Source: Modestobacter caceresii (lineage in GTDB: Bacteria; Actinomycetota; Actinomycetes; Mycobacteriales; Geodermatophilaceae). Taken from it: a DNA stretch of 32,363 bases. The stretch is taken from assembly GCF_000761485.1 (NCBI RefSeq), contig NZ_JPMX01000041.1, positions 1-32,363 on the forward strand, read 5' to 3'. The position numbers and the translations under genes are program-made. The notes under the pieces were generated by a model, which saw only the letters and a list, made by a program, of their open reading frames with translations, was not told the origin of the DNA and did not search any database. Below are positions 1 through 7,577 of this stretch, in pieces; within the stretch, counting starts at the first letter, position 1; every line of letters begins with the position of its first letter.

Positions 1-2
1 GG

Positions 3-740
3 CGGCGCGCCCCCGCCCGGCGGCGCGCCCCGGCCCGGCGCCGGGACCACACCCGCTGGCTGGTCCCGCTGCTGGCCGCCACCGTCGGCGCGGTCGTGCT
101 CGCCCCGCAGCTCACGCCGGTGCTCGTCGACCTGACCGCCACCAACGCGCCGGTCGTGCAGGAGCCCGTCGCCGTCCCGGCCCCGGTCGCGGCTCCCGTG
201 CCCGCGGAGGTGCCCGTGCTCGCGCAGGGCGTGGACACCCTGGCCGACGTCGCCGCCGCCCGCGCCGAGACCCGCTCGCGCGCCGAGGTGGCCGCCGGTG
301 GCGGCGGCCTGGTCGTCCCCCAGCCGCCGCGCCCCGGACGGATCTCGATCATGCCCAACGCGTCGGTCGGCCGGGCGCCCGTCTACGAGCTGGAGCCCGA
401 CGGCTGCGGGGGAGCAGGCACCACACCGCGCCGGATCGTCCCCGGCGTCGTCCCCGGGCCGGGGTCGGCGACGTTGGACTGGATGTCGGACAACCGGCCC
501 GAGGTGGTCGGGTACCGGGTCCAGGCGGTCAGCCAGCGACTCGTCGGAGGGCAGCAGCCGCCGCCGGTCGTGCGGGCCGTCGACCAGGTCGAGGGCTGCC
601 AGCCGATGACCGTCACGATCGACGGGCTGGCCCCCGGCGAGCCCTACGTCTTCTGGTTCGAGGAGCAGGTGACCAGCGCCAGCACCGGGGTGACCCGGAT
701 GGTGCAGGTGGGCACGACCGCCGCCGTCGTCATCGGCTGA
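3..740 (+). CDS. Membrane-anchored protein with fibronectin III-like ectodomain (5' end cut off)
   Basis: The reading frame is open from the window edge, so the true start lies upstream; an internal GTG at 96 would remove the membrane anchor and is unlikely to be the start. Visible order: an Arg/Ala/Pro-rich cytoplasmic stretch, one hydrophobic segment after RDHTRW (about positions 57-115), a Pro/Ala/Val-rich linker, and a C-terminal domain of roughly 130 residues. That domain has a fibronectin type III-like pattern (ATLDWMSDNRPEVVGYRV, later TVTIDGLAPGEPYVFWF) and two cysteines (in DGCGG and EGCQP) that could form a disulfide. The arrangement suggests an N-in, C-out surface protein. No catalytic motif is visible and its function is unknown. 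It converges with the exporter gene at 754. Confidence 0.6.
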   Translation, partial: RRAPARRRAPARRRDHTRWLVPLLAATVGAVVLAPQLTPVLVDLTATNAPVVQEPVAVPAPVAAPVPAEVPVLAQGVDTLADVAAARAETRSRAEVAAGGGGLVVPQPPRPGRISIMPNASVGRAPVYELEPDGCGGAGTTPRRIVPGVVPGPGSATLDWMSDNRPEVVGYRVQAVSQRLVGGQQPPPVVRAVDQVEGCQPMTVTIDGLAPGEPYVFWFEEQVTSASTGVTRMVQVGTTAAVVIG

Positions 741-747
741 CCCGCGC

Positions 748-766
748 CGCCGCTCAGTGAGCGGCG
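748..766. terminator. Weak hairpin between convergent genes
   Basis: CGCCGCTC, a 3-base loop AGT, then GAGCGGCG gives an 8-bp perfect stem between the ends of the FnIII-like gene (stop ending at 740) and the convergent exporter gene, whose stop codon lies inside the stem. No U-tract follows. A terminator role is inferred from position. Confidence 0.3.
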
Positions 767-2076
767 ACGGCGGCCATCTCGGGGTCGGGCTCCTCGAGCT
801 GCCACGGGCGGACGACGACGACCAGGACGACGATCGCCAGCACCAGCGACCCGACGATCACCGCGCCCATCGCCACCGCGTCGTTGCCCAGCAGGCCGAC
901 CAGCGGGGAGACCGCAGCGCCGACGCCGAACTGCACCGCACCGAGCAGCGCCGCCGCGGTGCCCGCCGACTCGCCGTGCCGGGAGAGGGCGAGGGCCGGG
1001 GCGTTGGGCAGCGCCAGGCCGCAGGCGAACAGCACCGCCCACAGCGGGATCGCGACGGCGAACAGGCCGCCGGTGCTGGTGGCGGCCAGCAGGAGCAGCA
1101 CCGCGCCGGAGACCGCGCCGGCCACCGTGCCGGCGACGAGCACCTGCGCCGGGGAGAAGCGGCGCAGCAGCAGCGGGTTGAGCTGGGTGGCGGCGATCAG
1201 CCAGAAGGCACCGGCGCCGAACAGCAGCCCGAACTGCTGCTCGTCGAGTCCGAACTGCCGCTGGTAGACGAACGACGAGCCGGAGACGTAGGCGAACAGC
1301 CCGGCCATGGTCAGGCCGGCGACCAGCACCAGGCCGACGTAGCTGCGATCCCGGAACAGCGACCGGTAGCCGCGCAGCGTGCCGCCGACCCCCTCGGTGC
1401 TGCGGCGCTCGGGCGGCAGGGTCTCCCGGATCAGGAAGAAGCCGATCGCCAGCAGCGCCAGGCCGTAGAGCGCGAGGATCAGGAAGACCCCGCGCCACGA
1501 GGTGAAGCGGAGGACCTCCCCGCCGATCGTGGGCGCCAGCACCGGCGCGGCGCCGAGCACCAGGAACAGCCGGGAGAGCATCGTGGCCGCCGCGCGGCCG
1601 ACGAACAGGTCGCGGACGACGGCGATCGCGATCACCGCACCGGCCGCGGTGCCCACGCCCTGCAGCACCCGCAGGGCGCCCAGGACGGCGATGTTCGTAG
1701 CGAGCAGCACCAGCACCGAGGCGACCACGTGCACCGCCGTGCCGGCGAGCAGCGGGCGGCGGCGGCCGAACCGGTCGGACAGCGGGCCGAGCACCAGCTG
1801 GCCCAGGGCGAGGCCGATCAGCGTGCCGGTGAGCGTGAGCTGCACCGCCGCGGACGTCGTCTCCAGCTCGGTGGCGATCGTCGGCAGGGCCGGCAGGTAC
1901 ATGTCGATGGTGAGCGGCCCGAGCGCGACGAACGCGCCCAGGGTCAGCGCGAGGCGCGCGGTCTTCGGCTTCTCCACCTGCGGGTCGGGCAGGCCGGGGA
2001 CGTCGACCGGGGCGGTGGCGTCGGCCTGGGCCGGCGCGGCCGGATCTCGTCGTGCGGAGTGCTGGGTGGCGGTCAT
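754..2076 (-). CDS. MFS multidrug exporter, Bcr/CflA family
   Basis: A 440-residue polytopic membrane protein of the major facilitator superfamily, drug:proton antiporter type. The opening helix ends in DMYLPALPTIATEL, the Bcr/CflA signature, and the loop between helices 2 and 3 carries the MFS motif GPLSDRFGRRRP. About 12 hydrophobic segments follow, then a short acidic/Ala tail. The ATG at 2076 was chosen because AGGGGGATCCG precedes it; a longer frame reaches 2196 but its extra 40 residues look non-coding. Bcr/CflA members export drugs such as bicyclomycin, chloramphenicol or sulfonamides; the substrate here cannot be read from sequence. It lies downstream of mftF on the same strand with 132 bases between, so it probably has its own promoter. 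Confidence 0.85.
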   Translation of the reverse strand: MTATQHSARRDPAAPAQADATAPVDVPGLPDPQVEKPKTARLALTLGAFVALGPLTIDMYLPALPTIATELETTSAAVQLTLTGTLIGLALGQLVLGPLSDRFGRRRPLLAGTAVHVVASVLVLLATNIAVLGALRVLQGVGTAAGAVIAIAVVRDLFVGRAAATMLSRLFLVLGAAPVLAPTIGGEVLRFTSWRGVFLILALYGLALLAIGFFLIRETLPPERRSTEGVGGTLRGYRSLFRDRSYVGLVLVAGLTMAGLFAYVSGSSFVYQRQFGLDEQQFGLLFGAGAFWLIAATQLNPLLLRRFSPAQVLVAGTVAGAVSGAVLLLLAATSTGGLFAVAIPLWAVLFACGLALPNAPALALSRHGESAGTAAALLGAVQFGVGAAVSPLVGLLGNDAVAMGAVIVGSLVLAIVVLVVVVRPWQLEEPDPEMAAVAAH

Positions 2077-2156
2077 CGGATCCCCCTGGTCGGTGCTGTG
2101 CTCCCGCGGGACCGACGCTGGCCACGTTCGCAGTACCTCGGCGACAAGGCTGCACG

Positions 2157-2168
2157 ATGCAACTGCAT
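2157..2168. promoter_or_regulatory. TGCAT dyad upstream of the exporter gene
   Basis: ATGCA-AC-TGCAT is a perfect 5-bp dyad, with a further TGCA at 2151, in the 132-base gap upstream of the exporter. It could be an operator for a MarR- or PadR-type regulator. Short dyads arise by chance and this is only a candidate. Confidence 0.2.
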
Positions 2169-2208
2169 TCCGGCTGGACGGGGTGTTCAGCCGCACGTCA
2201 CCCCGACG

Positions 2209-3636
2209 TCACCCTCGTGGGGCGACCGGCTCGGGTGCGGCGGGCAGCAGCGCCCGGCCGTCCCGGGCCCGCAGCGCGCCCCACCAGAGCCCGGCCCCGT
2301 ACGCCAGGTCCTCCAGTCGGCGGCCGGCCACGAAGGCGGGCAGGTCGATCTCCCGGCGGTGCGGCCACCAGCCGGCCACCGCGTCGGCGACCGCCACCTC
2401 ACCGGCCGCCCGCCGCGCCCGGCGGGAGACCAGCATCGCGGCCACGGTCAGCGGCCAGTGGTGCCGGGTGACCGTGCGGGCCAGCGCCCGCCCGGACGAC
2501 GCCGTCCCGCGCAGCACCAGGCCGGCCGCCCAGCCGATCGGCAGCGGCCGGCCGGGCACCGCCACCCGCCGGGCGAGCAGCACGCTGGCCCGGCCGAGCA
2601 CGCCGAGGGAGCCCAGCAGCCCCCACCGGCCGGCGAACGCCGGGAGCACCCAGGCCGCCAGTGACCAGGGCGAGATCACCAGCGGGGCGACCGCGGCGCC
2701 GTGCCGCTGGGCGAGCAGCGCCGCGCCGGTGCCGTAGAACGCCCGGCGCCGCAGCCAGTCGCCCAGCTCGACCCGGTGGTCGTGGGCGACCCGCGCGGCC
2801 GGCTCGTAGCGCACCCGCCAGCCGGCGCCGGTGAGCCGCCACACCAGGTCGACGTCCTCGGCGACCGGCATCGCCTCGTCGAAGCCGTCCGCCAGCGCGG
2901 TCCGCCGGGCCAGCAGCGTCGCGCTGGGCACGTAGGAGACGCCCGTCCCCGGGGCGACCCGTGCGGCGGCCGGGCCCATGTCCAGCGCGCTGTCCAGCGC
3001 CTCGTACCGGGCCACCCAGCCGGGCTGGGCCAGGTCCAGGGCGGTGATCCGGGGCGCGACCAGGGCCAGCCGCGGATCGGCCAGGTGCCCGGCGAGCGTG
3101 GCCAGCCAGCCGGGCTCGGGCACGCAGTCGGAGTCGACGAACGCCACCGCGTCGGTGTCGGCGACCCGCAGCCCGGCGTTGCGGGCGGCGGCCGGGCCGC
3201 GGGCGTGCTCGTGCCGGAGCAGCCGCGTGCCGGCGGCCACCGCGGCCACCGCGGCCGGGTCGGCCGAGCCGTCGTCCACGACCACCACCGGGCAGCCGGC
3301 CGTGCCGGGGTCGGCGCGCAGGGCGGCCAGCAGCCGGGCGAGCCCGTCGGTCCGGTCCTTGACCGGGACGACGACCGTGACGTCGGGCCGCGGCACCGCC
3401 GGCACCTCCGGGGCGGCGACGCCGGCGTCGAGCAGCCGGGCCGCCAGTGCGGCGCTGCGGGCGTCGGTGACCTCCAGCCGGTCGCCGGCCAGCAGCTCCT
3501 GCGCGGCGGGGGCGAGCCGGAGCAGCCGGGCCGGGGAGCCGCCGAGCAGCGCCGTCCCGCCGTCCCGGCGCTCGACGCCCGGGCCGAGCACCACGGTGAA
3601 GCCGTCGGGCAGCCGGTCGGTGGGGGGCGGGTTCAT
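2209..3636 (-). CDS. mftF: Mycofactocin system family 2 glycosyltransferase MftF
   Basis: Family 2 (GT-A) glycosyltransferase of 475 residues, the usual size of MftF, which adds glucose units to premycofactocinol at the membrane. The N-terminal ~80 residues form a small beta/helix module resembling PqqD-type peptide-recognition domains (inference). The GT-A core starts at VTVVVPVKDR (about 86) with DDGS at 121-124, DSDC (metal-binding DxD type) at 168-171 and a later EDVDLVWRL. Hydrophobic segments follow (APLVISPWSLAAWVLPAFAG onward). The ATG overlaps the stop of the upstream cysteine hydrolase (ATGA), so it is translationally coupled to that gene and the NCS1 permease, not to mftE as in the canonical locus. 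A generic GT2 is the alternative, but length, architecture and the mft genes 5-9 kb away favour MftF. Confidence 0.85.
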   Translation of the reverse strand: MNPPPTDRLPDGFTVVLGPGVERRDGGTALLGGSPARLLRLAPAAQELLAGDRLEVTDARSAALAARLLDAGVAAPEVPAVPRPDVTVVVPVKDRTDGLARLLAALRADPGTAGCPVVVVDDGSADPAAVAAVAAGTRLLRHEHARGPAAARNAGLRVADTDAVAFVDSDCVPEPGWLATLAGHLADPRLALVAPRITALDLAQPGWVARYEALDSALDMGPAAARVAPGTGVSYVPSATLLARRTALADGFDEAMPVAEDVDLVWRLTGAGWRVRYEPAARVAHDHRVELGDWLRRRAFYGTGAALLAQRHGAAVAPLVISPWSLAAWVLPAFAGRWGLLGSLGVLGRASVLLARRVAVPGRPLPIGWAAGLVLRGTASSGRALARTVTRHHWPLTVAAMLVSRRARRAAGEVAVADAVAGWWPHRREIDLPAFVAGRRLEDLAYGAGLWWGALRARDGRALLPAAPEPVAPRG

Positions 3637-4169
3637 CGCCGGGCGAGCACCGCGTCGGTGGTGGTGAGGGTGATCAGCGGCGCGTAGAGCGCCATCGCGG
3701 CCAGCGCCCGGTCGTGGTCGGCGTCGCTGGCTCCCGCGCAGGCGTCGGTGACCACCTGCACCGGCACCCCGGCGTCCGCGGCGGGCAGGGCGGTGGAGAG
3801 CACGCAGCAGTCGGTGGAGACGCCGGCCAGCACCAGCGGCCCGGCCCCGACCACGGCGGCGAGCTCGGGGCCCCACTTGCCGAACGTGGTCGCGTCGAGC
3901 ACCGGCGCGTCGCCCGGGTCGTCGACCAGCGCGTACAGCGGCGCGTCCGGCGGTTGCCGCGCGAAGGGGTACTGCGCGTAGTAGGGCACCCAGGCCCCGG
4001 CCGGCTCGGCCGGGGCGACGAAGCGGGTGTGCACCACGCGCCCGGCGAAGGCCGTGGTCAGCCGGCGGATCCCCGGGTGCACCTCGGCGAACCGGGGCGC
4101 GCCCCACGGGGAGTCCCGGTCGGCGAAGACGTGCTGGGCGTCGACCACCACGAGCACGCCGTCGGTCAC
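3633..4169 (-). CDS. Isochorismatase-fold cysteine hydrolase
   Basis: A 178-residue cytosolic hydrolase of the isochorismatase/nicotinamidase superfamily. The Asp-Lys-Cys triad is complete: D10 in VVVDAQHVF, K98 in TTFGKWG, and C122 in GVSTDCCVLST, which is the family position TxxCV. Members cleave C-N amide bonds (nicotinamide, N-carbamoylsarcosine, ureidoacrylate, biuret) or isochorismate; an intact Cys favours an amidase. It starts with GTG at 4169, which overlaps the permease stop (GTGA), and its own TGA overlaps the mftF ATG. Permease, hydrolase and mftF should therefore be translated from one mRNA. Pairing with an NCS1 nucleobase/hydantoin-type permease suggests uptake and hydrolysis of a small cyclic amide or urea-like compound. 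The substrate is not determinable from sequence. Confidence 0.8.
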   Translation of the reverse strand: MTDGVLVVVDAQHVFADRDSPWGAPRFAEVHPGIRRLTTAFAGRVVHTRFVAPAEPAGAWVPYYAQYPFARQPPDAPLYALVDDPGDAPVLDATTFGKWGPELAAVVGAGPLVLAGVSTDCCVLSTALPAADAGVPVQVVTDACAGASDADHDRALAAMALYAPLITLTTTDAVLARR

Positions 4170-5644
4170 GCCGCCTCCTGCCGCCGCACCGCGCCCCGGC
4201 GCAGCAGCAGGGTGCCGGCGAGACCGACGGCCAGGGCGACCAGGACGCCGAGGTTGGCGAAGGCCCAGTCGCCGTCCTTGCCGCCCAGGCCCACCGGGCC
4301 GAGCAGGTAGCCCTGCCAGGTCAGCCAGGTGGCGTAGGTGTTGGTGACCAGCCCCCAGCCGAGCACGGTGCCGAGCCCGAGCAGCGCCAGCGGGACCGGC
4401 GGGACCGAGCCGTAGCGGCCGCGCGGGTCGTACAGCTCGGCCTCGGCGTAGTCGCGGCGGCGCAGCAGCAGGTCGGCCAGCACGATCCCGCACCAGGCCG
4501 CGACCGGGACCCCGAGGGTGACCAGGAAGCCCTGGAACTGGACGAAGAAGTCGCCCTCGGCGAGGAAGACGACCCAGATGGCGCCGAGCACCATCAGCAG
4601 GCCGTCGATCGAGGCGGCGACCGGGCGGGGGACCCGCACGCCGGCGGCGAGCAGGGACAGGCCGGAGGAGTAGATGTCCAGCAGGGCGCCGCCGACCAGC
4701 CCCAGGACGGCGACCAGGGCGAAGAGCACCAGGAACCAGGTGGGGAGCAGGGCGGCCAGGGCACCGATCGGGTCGGCGCTGATCGCCGCCGCCAGGTCGG
4801 TCGACGAGCCGGCCAGCAGCAGCCCCACGACCAGCAGGACGACCGGGGCCAGCGCGGAGCCGAAAGTCGTCCAGCCCACGACGCCGCGGGTGGAGGCGGT
4901 GCGCGGCAGGTAGCGGGAGTAGTCGGCCGCGGCGTTGACCCAGCCGAACCCGTAGCCGGTCATCACGAAGACCAGCGCACCGATGAACGCCTGCGTCGAC
5001 CCGGCGGGCAGGTCGCTGACCACCGCCCAGTCGATCTCGTCGGCGACGAGGAGCAGGTAGCCGACGGTCAGCACGCCGGTGACGACGGTGATCACCGTCT
5101 GCATGCGCATGATCAGGTCGAAGCCGAGCACGCCGCCGACGACCACCAGCGCGGCGACCACCAGCAGGGCGACGACCTGGGTCGCCGTCCCGCCGCCCCA
5201 GCCGAGCTGGGTGAACACGGTGGCGGTGGCGAGGGTGGCCAGCGAGGCGAGCACCGTCTCCCAGCCGATGGTGAGGACCCAGGAGAGGACGGCGGGCACC
5301 CGGCCGCCGGTGACGCCGAAGGCGGCGCGGCTGAGCACGAGGGTGGGCGCCGAGCCCCGCTTGCCGGCGATGGCGATGAGGCCGCAGAGCCCGAAGCTGA
5401 GCACGATCCCGACGACGCCGGCGACGACGGCCTGCCAGAAGGAGATGCCGAAGCCGAGGACGAACGCGCCGTAGGCCAGGCCGAGCACGCTGACGTTGGC
5501 ACCGAACCACGGCCAGAACAGCTGGCGCGGGGTGCCCTTGCGCTCGGCCTCGGCGATCACGTTGATGCCGTTGGTCTCCACCGCCACCCGCGGGGTGGCG
5601 GCCTCCGCCGGGGGCCCGGCCTCCCCCGTTGCCTGGTGCGCCAT
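4166..5644 (-). CDS. NCS1-family nucleobase/hydantoin-type permease
   Basis: A 492-residue inner-membrane transporter of the nucleobase:cation symporter-1 family (cytosine, purine, allantoin, hydantoin, thiamine). The N-terminal signature NGINVIAEAERKGTPRQLFWPWFGANVSVLG is typical of the cytosine/purine permease branch, and about 12 hydrophobic segments follow. GYGFGWVNAAADYSRYLPR around the middle is the conserved region between helices 6 and 7. The ATG at 5644 is preceded by GGACGGAG. It is first in a coupled run with the cysteine hydrolase and mftF. Its promoter must lie in the 139-base divergent gap shared with the PadR gene. Substrate is unassigned. Confidence 0.85.
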   Translation of the reverse strand: MAHQATGEAGPPAEAATPRVAVETNGINVIAEAERKGTPRQLFWPWFGANVSVLGLAYGAFVLGFGISFWQAVVAGVVGIVLSFGLCGLIAIAGKRGSAPTLVLSRAAFGVTGGRVPAVLSWVLTIGWETVLASLATLATATVFTQLGWGGGTATQVVALLVVAALVVVGGVLGFDLIMRMQTVITVVTGVLTVGYLLLVADEIDWAVVSDLPAGSTQAFIGALVFVMTGYGFGWVNAAADYSRYLPRTASTRGVVGWTTFGSALAPVVLLVVGLLLAGSSTDLAAAISADPIGALAALLPTWFLVLFALVAVLGLVGGALLDIYSSGLSLLAAGVRVPRPVAASIDGLLMVLGAIWVVFLAEGDFFVQFQGFLVTLGVPVAAWCGIVLADLLLRRRDYAEAELYDPRGRYGSVPPVPLALLGLGTVLGWGLVTNTYATWLTWQGYLLGPVGLGGKDGDWAFANLGVLVALAVGLAGTLLLRRGAVRRQEAA

Positions 5645-5738
5645 CCGTGCGTGCTCCGTCCTCGCCGGCGGTGCTGGCGCCCCGCTCCCGGTGCGGGACC
5701 CTAACCGCGGTCACCGACACCGGCGCGGGGCTCCGGGC

Positions 5739-5763
5739 GCCGATGCATCGACAGCCGATGCAT
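5739..5763. promoter_or_regulatory. Tandem GCCGATGCAT boxes, candidate PadR operator
   Basis: The 10-mer GCCGATGCAT occurs at 5739-5748 and 5754-5763, 15 bp apart start to start. Each contains the palindrome ATGCAT, and the pair is framed by GGCTCC (5729-5734) and GGAGCC (5764-5769). It lies 21 bases before the padR start, inside the padR/NCS1 divergent promoter region. PadR repressors commonly bind their own promoter at dyads, so autoregulation, possibly also control of the permease-mftF operon, is inferred. Confidence 0.45.
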
Positions 5764-5783
5764 GGAGCCGCTAGCGTCCGGCC

Positions 5784-6110
5784 ATGGACGTGCGGCCGCT
5801 CACCGAGCCGACCTTCTTCGTGCTGGCGGCCCTGGCCGACCGGCCTCGGCACGGGTACGGGGTGATCGCCGAGGTCCAGGGCCTGTCCGGCGGCCGGGTG
5901 ACCCTGCGGGTCGGCACGCTCTACGGGGTGCTGGACCGGCTGGTCGCCGAGGAGCGGGTGGCGCTGGACCGGGAAGAGGTGCACGCCGGCCGGCTGCGCC
6001 GCTACTACCGGCTCACCGACGCCGGCCGACTGGCACTGGAGGCCGAGCTCGCCCGGCAGGAGACCAACGCCCGCGCCGTACGGGCCCGGCTCGCGGTGCG
6101 GCCGGCATGA
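5784..6110 (+). CDS. PadR-family transcriptional regulator
   Basis: A 108-residue winged-helix repressor. The N-terminal PLTEPTFFVLAALADRPRHGYGVI and the recognition/wing region GTLYGVLDRLVAEERV...RRYYRLTDAGR are the PadR signature. The length fits the short PadR-s2 class, which dimerises through a C-terminal helix. Its stop overlaps the ATG of the downstream membrane protein (ATGA), a very common pairing in which the PadR protein controls a membrane protein gene. A tandem GCCGATGCAT motif sits just upstream. The ligand is unknown. Confidence 0.88.
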   Translation: MDVRPLTEPTFFVLAALADRPRHGYGVIAEVQGLSGGRVTLRVGTLYGVLDRLVAEERVALDREEVHAGRLRRYYRLTDAGRLALEAELARQETNARAVRARLAVRPA

Positions 6111-7078
6111 GCCCGCTGGAGCAGCGCTACCGGCGGCTGCTGACCTGGCTGCCCGAGCCGGCCCGGTCGCGCTGGGCCGACGACATGACCGAGACCTACC
6201 TGCAGGTGGAGACCGCCGACGACCCCGAGTACGCGGAGTTCGGCAGCCCGTCGCTGACCGACCGGCTGGACGTCGCCCGGCTGGCGCTGCGGCTCCGGCT
6301 GGGTGCCCCCGGTGCCTCGGTGCGCGCCGTGGCGACCGGCCGGACGGTGCGACTGGTCGCCGTCGCCGGCACGGTGGCGCTCGCCTCGCTGGCCCTCCTC
6401 GGGCTGCTCTCCACGGCCGCGCTGCACGGCGTGCTCCCGCTGGTCGACGCCCCCGACGTGGGCGGGACGCCCGGGTGGGGGCCAGGAGACGCGGTCTCCG
6501 TGGTGGTCAGGGTGCTCACCGTGGTGCTGGCGGTCTGCGCCATCCGGGGGTTGGCCGCCACCCGCCCCCTGGCCGTCGTCGTGCTCATCGGGCAGCTGGT
6601 GCCGGCGGTCGTCTCGGTGATCCGCCCGCTGGAGCTGCTGTTCCAGCTGACGATCGCCGTCCCGCTGGTCGCAGCCGCGCTGATGCCCCCGGGCCGCCCG
6701 ATGCACCGGCCGCTGTGGCTGATCCCTGTCCCACTGGTCGCCTCGGTGTCGGTGGCGGCGCTCCGCCCGGGCGAGCCGCCGGAGTGGACCTGGGGGCTCT
6801 TCGACCCCGTGGTGCAGTGGGCGCTGCTGACGGCCGTGGCCGGCGCCGTGCTGCTGCTGCGCCGCAGGCGGGTGCGCGGGCCAGCCGAGCTGGCGGTGGC
6901 GGTGCTGGCCCTCGCGACGTTGCCGGCGCTGGCCAGCCGCTGGCCGTACGACACACCACCCGAGTACGCGACGGTCGTGGTGCTCACGACCCTCGCCGCC
7001 ACGGCCACCGCGGCCGTCACCGGCACCGTCGGGCTGCGCGCCGTCCGCGCCCTGCCGATGGTGCCGGCCGACCGCTGA
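6107..7078 (+). CDS. Membrane protein coupled to PadR regulator
   Basis: A 323-residue protein with a soluble N-terminal region of about 75 residues (MSPLEQRYRRLLTWLPEPARSRW and an acidic DDMTETYLQ segment), then roughly 8 hydrophobic segments. The N-terminal pattern resembles the short cytosolic domain of many actinobacterial PadR-linked membrane proteins of unknown function. Translation is coupled to padR by an ATGA overlap. No ABC or MFS motif is seen, so transport is not claimed. A strong hairpin follows the gene. Confidence 0.7.
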   Translation: MSPLEQRYRRLLTWLPEPARSRWADDMTETYLQVETADDPEYAEFGSPSLTDRLDVARLALRLRLGAPGASVRAVATGRTVRLVAVAGTVALASLALLGLLSTAALHGVLPLVDAPDVGGTPGWGPGDAVSVVVRVLTVVLAVCAIRGLAATRPLAVVVLIGQLVPAVVSVIRPLELLFQLTIAVPLVAAALMPPGRPMHRPLWLIPVPLVASVSVAALRPGEPPEWTWGLFDPVVQWALLTAVAGAVLLLRRRRVRGPAELAVAVLALATLPALASRWPYDTPPEYATVVVLTTLAATATAAVTGTVGLRAVRALPMVPADR

Positions 7079-7084
7079 CACGAC

Positions 7085-7122
7085 GACGCCCCCGCCGGTC
7101 CGGGTGGACCGACGGGGGCGTC
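7085..7122. terminator. Strong bidirectional hairpin terminator
   Basis: A 17-bp stem with one mismatch (7095/7112) and a GGGT loop: GACGCCCCC at 7085-7093 pairs with GGGGGCGTC at 7114-7122, and GGTCC at 7097 pairs with GGACC at 7106. It sits between the ends of convergent genes, so it probably serves both. There is no T-tract, as is usual for high-GC actinobacteria. Confidence 0.75.
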
Positions 7123-7136
7123 TGACGGACAGCGCG

Positions 7137-7388
7137 TCAGCTGCGGGTGCGCGCGCCGTACCGCTGGTTGAACTTCTCGACCCGGCCGGCGGTGTCGAGC
7201 ACCCGCTGGTTGCCGGTCCAGAACGGGTGGGACGACGCGCTGATCTCGACCGGGACCACCGGCAGCGTCTCGCCGTCCAGCTCGATCGTCCGGCTGGTCT
7301 GCACGGTGGAGCGGGTGCGGAAGGTGGCCCCGGTCGCGGTGTCCTGGAAGACGACGGTGCGGTACTCGGGGTGGATGCCGTGCTGCAT
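7137..7388 (-). CDS. rpmE2: 50S ribosomal protein L31 type B (zinc-independent)
   Basis: An 83-residue large-subunit ribosomal protein. [20 protein letters not shown] and [27 protein letters not shown] are the L31 type B signature. There is no cysteine at all, so this is the C-minus form lacking the zinc ribbon. In other actinobacteria this form replaces the Cys-containing L31 during zinc starvation under Zur control. I did not find a convincing Zur box in its upstream region, which it shares with the divergent iron-regulated lipoprotein gene. Confidence 0.93.
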   Translation of the reverse strand: MQHGIHPEYRTVVFQDTATGATFRTRSTVQTSRTIELDGETLPVVPVEISASSHPFWTGNQRVLDTAGRVEKFNQRYGARTRS

Positions 7389-7540
7389 GGCTGGTCCTCT
7401 CGGTCTGCGCGGGACGTCCACCCCCGTTGGGGCGGGCTGATCGCGACTGTCTGGGTCAACCACCCCGACGGGCCCGCTGTTCCCGGCCCAGCACTGCAGG
7501 AGGAGCCGCCTGCGGTGACCGGACCGTGACCTCCGTGTGC

Positions 7541-7559
7541 TTAGGTCAGCCTCACCTGA
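7541..7559. promoter_or_regulatory. IdeR/DmdR iron box
   Basis: TTAGGTCAGCCTCACCTGA matches 15 of 19 positions of the actinobacterial iron-box consensus TTAGGTTAGGCTAACCTAA, with both half-site cores (TTAGGT and ACCT) intact. It lies 18 bases upstream of the siderophore-binding lipoprotein start. Iron-loaded IdeR/DmdR binding here would repress that gene when iron is sufficient. Confidence 0.75.
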
Positions 7560-7577
7560 CCCACCGAAGGAGCTCGA

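Noticed and set aside
644-2155. Long Arg/Pro-rich frame overlapping the exporter gene on the same strand
   Set aside because: It is a frame-shadow of the exporter; low-complexity RRPG composition and no family motif.
7389-7540. Zur box for the zinc-independent L31 gene
   Set aside because: I searched the upstream region by eye and saw no AT-rich TGA...TCA dyad of the Zur type.
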